Source: Alistipes finegoldii DSM 17242 (GTDB lineage: Bacteria > Bacteroidota > Bacteroidia > Bacteroidales > Rikenellaceae). Taken from it: a stretch of DNA of 64,000 nt. The position numbers were made by a program, and so were the translations under genes. Location: contig NC_018011.1 of NCBI RefSeq assembly GCF_000265365.1, forward strand, positions 2,118,501 to 2,182,500, in the 5' to 3' direction. A model generated the notes under the pieces. That model did not search any database, was not told the DNA's origin, and was given only the letters and a program-made list of their open reading frames with translations. This document shows positions 16,535 through 24,657 of this stretch, piece by piece. Every line of letters begins with the position of its first letter. The first letter of the stretch is position 1.

Positions 16535-17605
16535 TTACTGCCCCAAGTTCACGTCTTGCGTGGACAAGGCATCCCAGTTTGCGACGGTCACGGCCAAAGT
16601 CACGTCCTGTCCTGTGAGTCCGTCGAGCTTCGCATTGACTTTGTAGGAGCCGTTTCGTGCGATCTTGCCGCCGGTTGCTCCCGTGAGTTCCGTTTCGTAG
16701 GTGACGGCCAGCTGGTCGGTCGTAGTCGAGAGGTTGCCGTCAGCATCATAAACGGCATTGAGGACTACTTTTATTCGCGATCCCGTAGCGGCTGCGGCCT
16801 TCTCGTTGATGTAGAAAAGGTTGTTGTACTTGTAGGCGTTTGTTTTCGACGCTCCGGTCTTGTCGCAGTAGGCGTCCTGTGCCGAGGTGAAGGAAGAACT
16901 TACGGTTGCATATTTGTTCGCCGTCTGGTCAATCAGATAAGATTTCTCGGCTCCTTTGCTCAATGTAATTTTCTTGATCTCGATACAACCGTTGCCATAT
17001 TTGCTCCGGAACGCATCCGTCATGGTGGTCTGAATCTCGACCTTCGCCACGACGCGCTTCACGGTCATGGTTACGGACGTTGTCCCTGCTGTGATTTTGG
17101 CGGTTGTAGCTCCGGTCATTACGAATCCTCCGGAGCGCATGGCCTTTGTCGTGACGTTTGCGTAGGTGCCGTTGTAGGAGGCGATGTCGCTCTCCAACTC
17201 TTCGAGCAGCTTGGTCTTGGTGGTGATGTTATCCGCTATGTTACGGTTGATAACGACATAGAAATCACACGAGGCATCGGCGCTCACGCCCGGAAGTACG
17301 AACTTGATCGGCGTCGTGGTCGAGCCGTTCACTTCGGCGGCGGTCAGTACGCGGCGCAGGATTTGCGTGCCCGAGGTGTTGTAGACGATAAGTACAGCGG
17401 AGGAGATCGACTTCTCCCAACTTTCGGTAGTGCCGGAGCCAAAGGCGCGAGTTCCGTCAGCTACACTTTCATTTTTCAGGATAAGTTCGATTTCGCCTTC
17501 CTTTCCACCGTTGGTCGGTGTAGGATTAACTTCGTCTTTCGTGCAGGCTGCAAGCAGCATCGGCATTACCGCGATTGCGGTCAGTTTCATAAAAAATTTT
17601 TTCAT
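16535..17605 (-). CDS. Major fimbrillin (Mfa1/FimA-type pilin lipoprotein)
   Basis: A 356-residue protein with lipoprotein signal (KKFFMKLTAIAVMPMLLAA-C). A propeptide segment (TKDEVNPTPTNGG...EIELILKN) ends in VADGTRAFG. The Arg there is a plausible cleavage point for the trypsin-like maturation seen in Bacteroidia type V pili. The fimbrillin hallmark VKRVVAKVEIQ lies near residue 190, and the terminal strand VTVANWDALSTQDVNLGQ is present. Polymerisation of type V pili exchanges such strands between subunits. It follows the FimB/Mfa2-like anchor gene, the reverse of the usual P. gingivalis order. The nearby hairpin may protect the 3' end. Confidence 0.8.
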   Translation of the reverse strand: MKKFFMKLTAIAVMPMLLAACTKDEVNPTPTNGGKEGEIELILKNESVADGTRAFGSGTTESWEKSISSAVLIVYNTSGTQILRRVLTAAEVNGSTTTPIKFVLPGVSADASCDFYVVINRNIADNITTKTKLLEELESDIASYNGTYANVTTKAMRSGGFVMTGATTAKITAGTTSVTMTVKRVVAKVEIQTTMTDAFRSKYGNGCIEIKKITLSKGAEKSYLIDQTANKYATVSSSFTSAQDAYCDKTGASKTNAYKYNNLFYINEKAAAATGSRIKVVLNAVYDADGNLSTTTDQLAVTYETELTGATGGKIARNGSYKVNAKLDGLTGQDVTLAVTVANWDALSTQDVNLGQ

Positions 17606-17652
17606 AAAGGGATGATTAAAAAATTAAGTGAGAAAATAAGTTATTTTCGAGC

Positions 17653-18531
17653 CTATGCTCCGAAATGTTCTTCTTGAATGACAATTCCTTCCCAGTCGGA
17701 GATAATTACCATCACATTGGCTCCGTTCAGGAGAATGCGGATGTCTATCTCGACGTCGTGTCCCGGATTAGGGGCGATCTCTATGTAGCGTTGTATCGTG
17801 GCCACAAAGAGTTCATGCCCGTAAATCGAGGTGGGATCGTCGGTGTAGATGCCGATTGAGATTGGCGAGTCCGAAGGAAAGTAGGGCGTGTAAAACGATC
17901 CCGACATGGTGCCGGCCGCCGGGTCGCGGGCCAGTTGGGGACGATACATTCTGAAGCCGCCGCAGGGCTTGTTGTCAAAACTCAGAGCGGCGTAGTTGTT
18001 CAGCCCGAAATAGAAATCTTCGGGGTTGTTGATGTTCTGCATCCCTTCGACACGGACGTTGACCTTGTAAACGGACTTGAACAGGTCGATGTCGAAGCGC
18101 AGCGAGTCGCCCTTTTGGATCGGCGTCTGGATGCGGTTGAAGAAAAGCGGGTCGGCACCCGTATCTGGGAAGGTGATTGCAGCGTCCCGGATGTTGTCTG
18201 CCGACACCGTGGAGCCATGCCCTACATTCGCAAGCGTCACAATCCCATATTCTCCATTGGAAATGTAGGTCTGCATGGCTCCGGTATCGGTCAGGAATTC
18301 GTCCCGCGTAAGCGTCGTGTCGCGGTACTGCCTGCCGGTCTTCAGGTCGAAGAAGAACAGGCGCAGGGTCTGCACCTCGTCCATGGTGTCGTGCTCCCCG
18401 TCGTTGTAGTTGTAGCGCAGGTATACGATGGCCTTGCGCTTCACATCGACGTCGATGTCGTCGTGGATCTCGCAGCCGGGGAGAAGGCTCGCGAGCCAAA
18501 TCCCCGTGAGTATGTAGCAGAGGTATTTCAT
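17653..18531 (-). CDS. FimB/Mfa2-family fimbrial anchor lipoprotein
   Basis: A 292-residue lipoprotein (signal KYLCYILTGIWLASLLPG-C). After the cysteine come an acidic DDIDVDV segment and AIVYLRYNYNDGEHDTMDEVQTLRLFFFDLKTGRQYRDTTLTRDEF, followed by YISNGEYGIVTLANVG. The pattern of a YNYN...LRLFFFD strand pair, then a G-E/D-Y turn, is typical of Mfa2/FimB family anchors, which hold the pilus to the outer membrane and end its growth. It lies directly upstream of the fimbrillin gene. Confidence 0.75.
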   Translation of the reverse strand: MKYLCYILTGIWLASLLPGCEIHDDIDVDVKRKAIVYLRYNYNDGEHDTMDEVQTLRLFFFDLKTGRQYRDTTLTRDEFLTDTGAMQTYISNGEYGIVTLANVGHGSTVSADNIRDAAITFPDTGADPLFFNRIQTPIQKGDSLRFDIDLFKSVYKVNVRVEGMQNINNPEDFYFGLNNYAALSFDNKPCGGFRMYRPQLARDPAAGTMSGSFYTPYFPSDSPISIGIYTDDPTSIYGHELFVATIQRYIEIAPNPGHDVEIDIRILLNGANVMVIISDWEGIVIQEEHFGA

Positions 18532-18532
18532 A

Positions 18533-18904
18533 TTATTCGTTGTGTTTCTTGAGTTCGTCGAATAGCGTCTTGAGCTTCGCGTTGGATGCCAAATACAGGA
18601 AGAGCATATTTCGGGGTTTACAGATCATGGCCAAGTGTTCCTTTGCCTCGTCGATCCGCCCGGCCTTGTAGTATACCAAGGCGGCCAGTGCGTGCGTCTC
18701 TTTTGTGAAATGCCACCAATGCAGATAATCCATGATGTCTGCTGCGTCCTTGATCTTTCCCTGCTCCCAAAGGTCGAGTACCATAGCCTCGTAGCTTTTT
18801 CGACGAAAGGAGACCGAGTGCGGTAGCATGTAGCATAATATGGTGCCGACACAAAGCAGAAGTGCATAGAGTACTATATCGAATAATCCTAACTCAACTG
18901 TCAT
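18533..18904 (-). CDS. Small membrane-anchored TPR-like protein
   Basis: A 123-residue protein with an N-terminal membrane helix (IVLYALLLCVGTILCYML) and then a helical hairpin array. The array reads SYEAMVLDLWEQGKIKDAADIMDYLHWWHFTKETHALAALVYYKAGRIDEAKEHLAMI and looks like one or two TPR units. It starts within the end of the OmpA-like gene and stops 1 base before the anchor gene, so it is coupled to both. It may scaffold pilus assembly. No family name can be given. Confidence 0.55.
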   Translation of the reverse strand: MTVELGLFDIVLYALLLCVGTILCYMLPHSVSFRRKSYEAMVLDLWEQGKIKDAADIMDYLHWWHFTKETHALAALVYYKAGRIDEAKEHLAMICKPRNMLFLYLASNAKLKTLFDELKKHNE

Positions 18905-20687
18905 AGGTCGTAGATTTTACGTTGTTCTGCTTATAGAGTATCTGGATTTCGGGGTCGAGGTTGCCGCGGAACTTCAGCACCGGGTCTGCCTGAATCGCCT
19001 TGAGGTAATATTCCAGTCCTTCACGCGGCCGGTTCATGCGCGAGAGGGCTATGGCCGATAGGTAATCGGTTCTTGGGTTCTTCTCGGCCGGCGGCAGCTG
19101 CTCCAGAATCTCGAAAGCCGCCTCGTCGTAACTCAGCGAGAGCAGCACGATCGCAAGGTTCTGGCACTTGTAGTCGTTCAGGGTGCGCAGCGCCCCGACA
19201 TAATCCCGGTCGCGGAGCTGCTGCACTCCGCGCATGTAGGTCGTGTCGAGTACGGTCAGCACGACGGTATCCTTGACCATATCGACGCGGCGCAGGTTGT
19301 AGCGGAAGTCCACGGCCCGCAACTGGGGATAGAGGATCTCCTTCATGAAGGCGTAGTCCCCGGGGAACTGCTGGCGGATCTGCTGTTCCGTCACGTCGAG
19401 GTTCCTGCTCCGGTCGATCATGTCCGTAATCTTTTCCCAGTTGGGCACGTCGCTGTTGTGGCGGATCAGGTGCTTGAGCAGCGTCCAGTCCTCACCGATG
19501 GAGCGGGTTCGGATCAGCGTATCGACCTCGTGGCCGAACTTTCGCACCAAGCGCTCCTTGATTGCCCGGGCACGCTCGCCGGCAATACGGTTGTTGGTCG
19601 CCATCGAACCGTCGGGAGAGGATGAAGCGGTAATGGTGATAGAATCGACGAAGAATTCGTACTGGTTGATAAGCGTGTCCATCAGACGTTCGATTTTGTC
19701 AAGCTGCACATGGTTCTGGCCCATCGTGTCGATTACATTGGCACGGCCGACCGGGAAGGTGATGTAGTTACGGTCGCGTACCTCGACATACTTGTCTATG
19801 ATTTTGAGCATGTACCGAGGCTCGTTATCCAAAAGCGACAACATGGATGTCACGGTGTAGGTCAGCGTATCGCTGTTCGTGAGGTCGTAACGGCTGCGGT
19901 CGATGGCATCGACGCGGCCCCGGAAAAAGAGATGCAGGCGCTTGGTATCCTTCGTCGGCCGATAGGTCTGGGTGTAATAGTAGCGTATCTCGCCTTTGCG
20001 GATCAGTACGGAGTCGAGCCTCGGATCGTTCAGGTAGGGGAACGAGATCGTTTGTTTGTAGGTGGACTCCAGTTTGTCGGCCCGGCGCTTTTGGCCGCCG
20101 GCGATGTAGCGGTTGTAGGCTTCGTAGTACTTCGCGGCCAGACCGGTAGTGGTCGTAAGCTCTGTTGAGTCGCCGAGAATACGGTTCAGGTACTTGTTCA
20201 TCTGCCAGTACTGGCGCTTCTGGATGTCGGAAAAAAGCTCACCCCGGATAGAGAGAGGTTGCAGCGCCTCTTCAGTCCCGTTGTTCTCTATGACCGGGGT
20301 GAGCGACAACCCCCACGTGCTGCTCTGGAGAGCAGCGGGTATGCCTATGATGAAGTCGATAGCAATCTCCCCGTTGCGTTCGGCTACGGTTTTCGACTTG
20401 GCGACGATGTAGACGGTTTGAATGTCCTCGCCCTTGATGGTGACTTCGCCCGTGGAGTCGCGTTCGACCTCGGCCAGATAGGCGCTGTCGCGGCCACCGT
20501 TCATCGAGATGCGGCGCATCTTGGCCACGGCACGTTCTACGTCTTCGACTTCGGGCGTTTCGACAGGCCCGTTGCCGGGCAGGTGGATGTCGGCCGTCGG
20601 GGTGCTGCGCAGCAAGGAGTGCGTCATGGCGCAGGAGAGCATCAGGACAGTCAGGGCTATGGAAACGAGTGTTTTATATGGGTTCAT
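18894..20687 (-). CDS. OmpA-like/DUF3868-type lipoprotein with C-terminal TPR
   Basis: This 597-residue protein has a lipoprotein-like signal (NPYKTLVSIALTVLMLS-C). The N-terminal half is beta-rich (FIIGIPAALQSSTWGLSLTPVIENN), like DUF3868 proteins found beside FimB/Mfa2 loci. Around residue 350 an OmpA-C-like peptidoglycan-binding motif appears (DSITITASSSPDGSMATNNRIAGERARAIKERL). The C-terminus carries TPR-like helices (RDRDYVGALRTLNDYKC; SRMNRPREGLEYYLKAI). It probably links the pilus machinery to the cell wall. It overlaps the zinc-ribbon gene by 4 bases. Confidence 0.65.
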   Translation of the reverse strand: MNPYKTLVSIALTVLMLSCAMTHSLLRSTPTADIHLPGNGPVETPEVEDVERAVAKMRRISMNGGRDSAYLAEVERDSTGEVTIKGEDIQTVYIVAKSKTVAERNGEIAIDFIIGIPAALQSSTWGLSLTPVIENNGTEEALQPLSIRGELFSDIQKRQYWQMNKYLNRILGDSTELTTTTGLAAKYYEAYNRYIAGGQKRRADKLESTYKQTISFPYLNDPRLDSVLIRKGEIRYYYTQTYRPTKDTKRLHLFFRGRVDAIDRSRYDLTNSDTLTYTVTSMLSLLDNEPRYMLKIIDKYVEVRDRNYITFPVGRANVIDTMGQNHVQLDKIERLMDTLINQYEFFVDSITITASSSPDGSMATNNRIAGERARAIKERLVRKFGHEVDTLIRTRSIGEDWTLLKHLIRHNSDVPNWEKITDMIDRSRNLDVTEQQIRQQFPGDYAFMKEILYPQLRAVDFRYNLRRVDMVKDTVVLTVLDTTYMRGVQQLRDRDYVGALRTLNDYKCQNLAIVLLSLSYDEAAFEILEQLPPAEKNPRTDYLSAIALSRMNRPREGLEYYLKAIQADPVLKFRGNLDPEIQILYKQNNVKSTTYDS

Positions 20688-20977
20688 TTCTTAGTTGATT
20701 TGATGTCCGATAATCCTTCGGCGATATATTCGTTTGCCTTTGCCAGATGCGAGTTCTCCCGCGGACATTGAAGTTCCTGCTTCTCCGGTGCCGTGGCATG
20801 CCACTCTTCATAGCAGTCGGGACAATACATGAGATTGACGGCTCCCACATAGAACCCGCTTGAACTGATCTTCCGACCGCAGCGGTCGCAGACTTTGGCC
20901 CGAACCCATACTTTGATTTCGGCGGCCGATAATGTCAGTACTTTATATCCTTTGGAGTTTTCGAAAGTCGTTGTCAT
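20684..20977 (-). CDS. Small zinc-ribbon-like protein in the fimbrial operon
   Basis: A 97-residue cytosolic protein with no signal peptide. CDRCG at about residue 30 and CPDCYEEW at about 53 form a CxxC...CxxC zinc ribbon, and another Cys (LQCPREN) follows. A cytosolic zinc protein among envelope genes is unusual and suggests a regulatory or quality-control role. It lies 12 bases after the DUF3575 gene and overlaps the OmpA-like gene by 4 bases, so it belongs to the operon. The family was not recognised. Confidence 0.6.
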   Translation of the reverse strand: MTTTFENSKGYKVLTLSAAEIKVWVRAKVCDRCGRKISSSGFYVGAVNLMYCPDCYEEWHATAPEKQELQCPRENSHLAKANEYIAEGLSDIKSTKK

Positions 20978-20989
20978 GGGATCTGTGAA

Positions 20990-21532
20990 TTAGAACAAGT
21001 AGGAAAATGACAGGTTGCATTTGATCGGGACGAGCAGGAACCGGCGGTGACGATAGGTATACTCGTCGTCGAACTCCCCGATGTACTTCGGCCGCAGCTT
21101 CTCGGTGTAGGGGGTATAGACGATACCGGCCCCGATCTCGACGATGAAGTTCCAGCGGGTACTCAGGAGTTTCGAATAGCCCCACGAGCATCCGATGCCG
21201 TAGGCGTTGCCTTTGAAGGTGCGTTTGTCGTAGCCTATGGTGTAGTTGGCATAAAACAGCGAGGGGGAGACGAACTGTCCGATGTATCGCTCGACGAACC
21301 AGTGCCGCCATCCCGGTTGCAGGACGACATGGCTCCACTGGGTGTCTCCGAACTTGAACGGATTGGCTGACACCGGAATGTTGATCGTATTGTGCAAGTT
21401 CACGTTCAGATCGACGGCCGCGTTTATGTTCCCGGCAGCCCATCCGACGATGTTGGTCGATACGGACGAGAACTGGGCGTAAGAGGCTGAAAACGTGAAC
21501 AGCGATACGATAATGAGGAGATAGTGTTTCAT
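20990..21532 (-). CDS. DUF3575-type outer-membrane protein, first gene of the fimbrial operon
   Basis: The start at 21532 gives the signal peptide MKHYLLIIVSLFTFSASYAQ. The body has the DUF3575 pattern: SVSTNIVGWAAGNINAAVDLNVNLHNTINIPVSANPF, then QPGWRHWFVERYIGQFVSPSLFYANY, GYSKLLSTRWNFIVEIGAG and a terminal barrel strand NLSFSYLF. DUF3575 proteins are small outer-membrane barrels regularly found at the head of Bacteroidales fimbrial loci. It is preceded by a leader of about 165 nt with a terminator-like hairpin. Confidence 0.7.
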   Translation of the reverse strand: MKHYLLIIVSLFTFSASYAQFSSVSTNIVGWAAGNINAAVDLNVNLHNTINIPVSANPFKFGDTQWSHVVLQPGWRHWFVERYIGQFVSPSLFYANYTIGYDKRTFKGNAYGIGCSWGYSKLLSTRWNFIVEIGAGIVYTPYTEKLRPKYIGEFDDEYTYRHRRFLLVPIKCNLSFSYLF

Positions 21533-21546
21533 ATTGACGATATTGT

Positions 21547-21623
21547 GAAAAAAGTGGGGCGGACGCATTTGCATAATGTATTAAATCCCTTCAGTCTGCT
21601 TGGAAAGAGAAATTGTCCGCCCC
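21547..21623 (-). promoter_or_regulatory. Terminator-like hairpin in the fimbrial operon leader
   Basis: On the minus strand GGGGCGGAC (21615-21623) pairs with GTCCGCCCC (21556-21564) across a loop of about 50 nt, followed directly by ACTTTTTTC. It stands between promoter and first gene, so it could act as an attenuator or as a cis-acting structured leader. Confidence 0.5.
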
Positions 21624-21703
21624 AGTAGTTTCATTCCGGAGTGTTGTGTCATTTGCAGACCGATGCTTTTATACATGATTAGATTTTAATACGTTATGCG
21701 ATG

Positions 21704-21736
21704 CAAAGGTACCCGTTCTGTGAGGTGCAAAGCAAA
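21704..21736 (-). promoter_or_regulatory. Promoter of the fimbrial operon
   Basis: On the minus strand TTTG (21733-21736) and TACCTTTG (21704-21711) are 21 bp apart. Transcription would start near 21697, giving a leader of about 165 nt. Confidence 0.65.
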
Positions 21737-21776
21737 TTATAGATACTTTTGGGAGGGGCTTCCATTTTTGTAATCG

Positions 21777-21806
21777 TTTGATTCTAAAAAAGAATGATTA
21801 TATTTG
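21777..21806 (+). promoter_or_regulatory. Promoter for the 92-aa gene
   Basis: TTTG (21777-21780) and TATATTTG (21799-21806) are 18 bp apart. Between them ATTCTAAAAAAGAAT is an inverted repeat and a possible operator. It is divergent from the fimbrial operon promoter about 40 bp away. Confidence 0.55.
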
Positions 21807-21831
21807 TGCAATTGAATTCTACAAGAAAAAC

Positions 21832-22110
21832 ATGGCGAAAAACGGGGATACGAGAAAGCTCCTGCTGGATATTGATATCGAAACGATGGAGTATATTAAT
21901 GACTACAAGTATGCAATGCTTTTATCCCAGGGGATAGTAATGACCAATGTGGATATATTTATTGCAGCGATCCAGAGTTTAAAGCGTGAGACAGAGAAGG
22001 AAGGAACACTCAAAGTTGTTCCCCGGCCGGAGCATGTGCGTAAAATGGAAGTCAGCAGACGCGAAGCATTGCAGGCCGGCAAGTTACGGAAGAAACAAAA
22101 TAAGGAGTAA
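21832..22110 (+). CDS. Hypothetical basic protein, 92 aa
   Basis: The start at 21832 lies 26 bases after the -7 box; the longer frame would begin inside the promoter. The protein (AKNGDTRKLLLDIDIETMEYINDYKYAMLLSQGIVMTNVDIFIAAIQSLK...) has a strand-helix pattern and a very basic tail (SRREALQAGKLRKKQNKE). It could be a ribbon-helix-helix-like DNA-binding protein, and the promoter's inverted repeat would fit self-control. Its divergent position makes it a candidate regulator of the fimbrial operon. The family is not recognised. Confidence 0.5.
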   Translation: MAKNGDTRKLLLDIDIETMEYINDYKYAMLLSQGIVMTNVDIFIAAIQSLKRETEKEGTLKVVPRPEHVRKMEVSRREALQAGKLRKKQNKE

Positions 22111-22112
22111 TA

Positions 22113-22143
22113 CAAGGAGGGCTTGATTTAAGGCCCTCTTGTG
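22113..22143. terminator. Hairpin between convergent genes
   Basis: CAAGGAGGGCTT and AAGGCCCTCTTG form an imperfect stem (one bulge) around a short loop, between the 92-aa gene and the M23 peptidase gene. It overlaps the last codons of the latter. Confidence 0.55.
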
Positions 22144-22706
22144 TTGATAAAGAGATAGCAATAGGGAAGGGGCGGGAGAGTTTGTCCGTTCCTTTGGACG
22201 GTATAATGTAAATGCTTTCCCGTACTGCGGCCTGAGGTTCCCATTATGCCAATCGGATCGCCGATATGTATTTTTTGGCGCGGACTCCGGATAAAAGTGC
22301 GTTTCAGGTGCCCGTATGTGGTTTTAAAGCCGTATTTGTGCCGTATCTTTATGTGTAATCCAATAAGATCATTATAGGCTACTGTATCAATAATCCCGTT
22401 TGCCGCAGCGTAGATTGTATCATTCCCAGACGGGGGAATGTCGATGCCTGAGTGCTGGTGTATTTTTTGTGTGATAGGGTGAATGCGCAAGCCGTAGCCT
22501 GAAGAGATTCGCACCCTGTCGAAATTCGGTTGTTGTACTGGGGAGATACATGGGATGTCGAGGATCTGCGGTGCTCTAGCTGGGAGTTGGGCAATGATAT
22601 CTAATATTTCATTGTTTCTCGCTGTATAGAGTGCATGTGTATCTTGTCCCCATAAAGTTATGGGAAGCAGTTGGAGGAGCAGCGATATTTTTGTCCATTT
22701 TCTCAT
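22128..22706 (-). CDS. M23-family metallopeptidase (exported)
   Basis: A 192-residue protein with signal peptide RKWTKISLLLQLLPITLWG-Q. The LytM/M23 zinc site is visible: HPITQKIHQHSGIDI (first His and Asp ligands, about residues 76-90) and KHLHYTV (HxH, near residue 168). Between them are GIIDTVAYNDLIGLHIKIRHKYGFKTTYGHL, GDPIGIMGTSG and STG. It would cut peptide bridges in peptidoglycan. On conjugative elements such enzymes open the wall for the transfer channel. It overlaps the preceding gene by 4 bases. Confidence 0.8.
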   Translation of the reverse strand: MRKWTKISLLLQLLPITLWGQDTHALYTARNNEILDIIAQLPARAPQILDIPCISPVQQPNFDRVRISSGYGLRIHPITQKIHQHSGIDIPPSGNDTIYAAANGIIDTVAYNDLIGLHIKIRHKYGFKTTYGHLKRTFIRSPRQKIHIGDPIGIMGTSGRSTGKHLHYTVQRNGQTLPPLPYCYLFINTRGP

Positions 22707-22978
22707 AAAAGATCAGAAAGAAGAACATGCAGAGCATTCGTTATCGCCTCGTTCCGGGGGCAGTCGGCCTTGATGCTCCTGCAAAACTCCTGTATGGCTT
22801 CCTCGTTTTTGCGCTCGAGGTAATCCCGGTATTCTCGATCTGACATAGACTGGTGAAACTGGGGCTTAAAATCCGCGATGTAGTTGACGAGGTAGGGCTT
22901 GAAAAAGGCTAAATCGTATAATTCTCGTATTTCCAGATCAATAATCTGCTGGAGTTTTTTATCTGTATTTTCACTCAT
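22703..22978 (-). CDS. Hypothetical protein, 91 aa
   Basis: A soluble helical protein (KLQQIIDLEIRELYDLAFFKPYLVNYIADFKPQFHQSMSDREYRDYLERKNEEA...). It overlaps both neighbours by 4 bases (ATGA junctions), so three genes are translationally coupled. No motif or family was recognised. Its conserved-looking SMSDREYRDYLERKNEEAI block suggests a real small family of mobile elements. Confidence 0.5.
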   Translation of the reverse strand: MSENTDKKLQQIIDLEIRELYDLAFFKPYLVNYIADFKPQFHQSMSDREYRDYLERKNEEAIQEFCRSIKADCPRNEAITNALHVLLSDLL

Positions 22979-23310
22979 TGGTTTTTGATTTTTTCAACTG
23001 TCGATTTTGAAAAAAATACATAATTCTTGATTGATTGACGCTTCAGTATACTGCGTTCGACTTTCTCTATCGCCCTGTATTTTGCATTTTTTTTGTTGTC
23101 TGCCCGAACTCTGCAATGCACGATCATAAAACGTAACCCGACATCATATAGGCCCGGGGGAACTTTGTTGGCAGTTTTGTAAATACCTAATAGGTTCGCC
23201 ATTCGATGTATGGCTTTGGAACTCCGTTTGAATTTCACCTCCAGCTCTTTAGCCGTATACTTTGGATAGAGTTTAATCAATTCCTTTTTTTCTTTTGAAT
23301 TCCACTCCAT
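22975..23310 (-). CDS. Putative HTH/SANT-like DNA-binding protein, 111 aa
   Basis: Residues 1-42 (MEWNSKEKKELIKLYPKYTAKELEVKFKRSSKAIHRMANLLGI) resemble a SANT/Myb-like helix-turn-helix: an N-terminal Trp, a helix ending in LYPKYTAKELE, then RSSKAIHRMANLLG as recognition helix. The remainder is very basic and suits DNA binding. No signal peptide is seen. The first of three coupled genes, it may regulate the unit or act in transfer. Confidence 0.55.
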   Translation of the reverse strand: MEWNSKEKKELIKLYPKYTAKELEVKFKRSSKAIHRMANLLGIYKTANKVPPGLYDVGLRFMIVHCRVRADNKKNAKYRAIEKVERSILKRQSIKNYVFFSKSTVEKIKNQ

Positions 23311-23321
23311 AGTCTTGACAA

Positions 23322-23501
23322 TTAGTGTTTAATAGGAACATTGAGTTCTATCTCACGGACACAGGCTTCCATGTCGTCGCCCATAGCTTCAGCCTGGGCC
23401 ATTCCTTCGAGCCGGAGTCTGTCCGAGTCGTTGTCTGCGAGGGCATATAAGCGTCCGTATTCGCCATATGCGTCCTCGATAGTGATGGCATACACTTTCA
23501 T
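23322..23501 (-). CDS. Small acidic protein, 59 aa
   Basis: On the minus strand the ATG at 23501 opens MKVYAITIEDAYGEYGRLYALADNDSDRLRLEGMAQAEAMGDDMEACVREIELNVPIKH. It is acidic, with a strand-helix look, and is too short for standard cut-offs. It fills the space between two co-directional genes and ends 11 bases before the SANT-like gene starts. It is likely real, function unknown. Confidence 0.4.
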   Translation of the reverse strand: MKVYAITIEDAYGEYGRLYALADNDSDRLRLEGMAQAEAMGDDMEACVREIELNVPIKH

Positions 23502-23622
23502 ATTCGGTATATTGTTATTGGTTTGGGGAAAGAATATCTTGTAGTTCCCACTCTCCTTTCATGTATTGCATGGTGGTTATGGCGGCTCGTCATTTCAGCA
23601 TCGGGTATCATGGTGCCGGTCG

Positions 23623-23871
23623 TTATAAATTTTCTTTTTCCTTGAGGAGCAACAGCCCCTTGTAGATCGTTTCCCGGAGATTGTCTTGTATCCCCGGTAA
23701 CTTTCGGTGCGCCTCGATGATCGACCATATTTCTTCCGTGAAGTCGATGCTTCTCTTCTGCACGAATGTATATGTCCGGCTACGCTTCTTTTTCTGGCGC
23801 TGCGTAATACCGGCCAACGCGATGCTCATCATGTCCTCGTCGTAGGAGGGGCGGTCTTCTATGGCTGGCAT
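23623..23871 (-). CDS. Small partner downstream of ParA, 82 aa
   Basis: An 82-residue basic protein starting 9 bases after the parA stop. The middle is strongly basic (RQKKKRSRTYTFVQKRSIDF) and the C-terminus helical (TEEIWSIIEAHRKLPGIQDNLRETIYKGLLLLKEK). It occupies the place where partition systems carry their centromere-binding partner, often a small ribbon-helix-helix protein. That role is inferred from position only. The 121 bases between its stop and the next small gene (23502-23622) show nothing clear. Confidence 0.55.
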   Translation of the reverse strand: MPAIEDRPSYDEDMMSIALAGITQRQKKKRSRTYTFVQKRSIDFTEEIWSIIEAHRKLPGIQDNLRETIYKGLLLLKEKENL

Positions 23872-23880
23872 ATGGAGTGT

Positions 23881-24636
23881 CTACTGAAGGAGTTTAGCAA
23901 TGATTTCATCTGTCAAAGCACTCATGTCGTCAGCGCCTTTCGATTTCGGTGCGAATTCAAAAATCGTTTTATGTTCGGCTTCTGCCTGTTTGAAGGCTTC
24001 GCATAGGCGGATATTCGTGTTGAACGCATCAGGGAGAAGATCATCCGCCCGTAATAGTTCGACCGTTTGTTGGTAAACCTTTGTCCGGGCGTTAATCATG
24101 CTTAATATGATGCCTCCGAGCTGGATTTGGGCTCCATAATTCTTTTTTATCGTGTTTGTGGCAGAGAGGATACGTCGCATGCCGTCGTAGGAGAATTCTC
24201 CGGGCGACAGGGAAATAAGCATGGCATCGCCGGCGGTGATTGCGTTTATGATGATTGCATCGAGAGCTGGGGCGCAGTCGATGATGGCAATATCATAATC
24301 CTTGTATTCGGGCATTGCCAAGTACTTTTTCAGGAAAAACGGGGCGTTCACGTCGTTTGCGAGCTGAACGTTGATATTCGATGTCCTGACATCCGAAGGG
24401 ATGATGTAAAGGTTCGGATTGATCTCGTACGGTTTTACGGCCTCGCCTGTTATAAAGAGCTTGAATAAAGTCTCCTTGTGTTTCGTAGCATTGAAGATTA
24501 GCGAGAGGTTCGCTTGTTCGTCCCCGTCGATCAGGAGAACTTTCTTTCCGAGTTGGGATAGGCGGAAGCCGACATTTGCTGCGGTGGTCGTTTTCCCGAC
24601 ACCGCCCTTTTGGTTGATGGAGATTAAAACTTTCAT
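23881..24636 (-). CDS. parA: ParA-family partition ATPase
   Basis: A 251-residue protein with an N-terminal deviant Walker A (INQKGGVGKTTTAANVGF, residues 7-24), the A' motif LIDGDEQANLS, and Walker B DIAIIDCAPALDAI near residue 112. It lacks an N-terminal HTH, so it is a type Ib-like small ParA. It would segregate the element's DNA together with the small basic protein encoded just downstream. Lying next to a replication initiator gene, it shows that the element has, or had, a plasmid-like autonomous stage. Confidence 0.88.
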   Translation of the reverse strand: MKVLISINQKGGVGKTTTAANVGFRLSQLGKKVLLIDGDEQANLSLIFNATKHKETLFKLFITGEAVKPYEINPNLYIIPSDVRTSNINVQLANDVNAPFFLKKYLAMPEYKDYDIAIIDCAPALDAIIINAITAGDAMLISLSPGEFSYDGMRRILSATNTIKKNYGAQIQLGGIILSMINARTKVYQQTVELLRADDLLPDAFNTNIRLCEAFKQAEAEHKTIFEFAPKSKGADDMSALTDEIIAKLLQ

Positions 24637-24657
24637 GGTAGCAGACTGTATTTGGTA

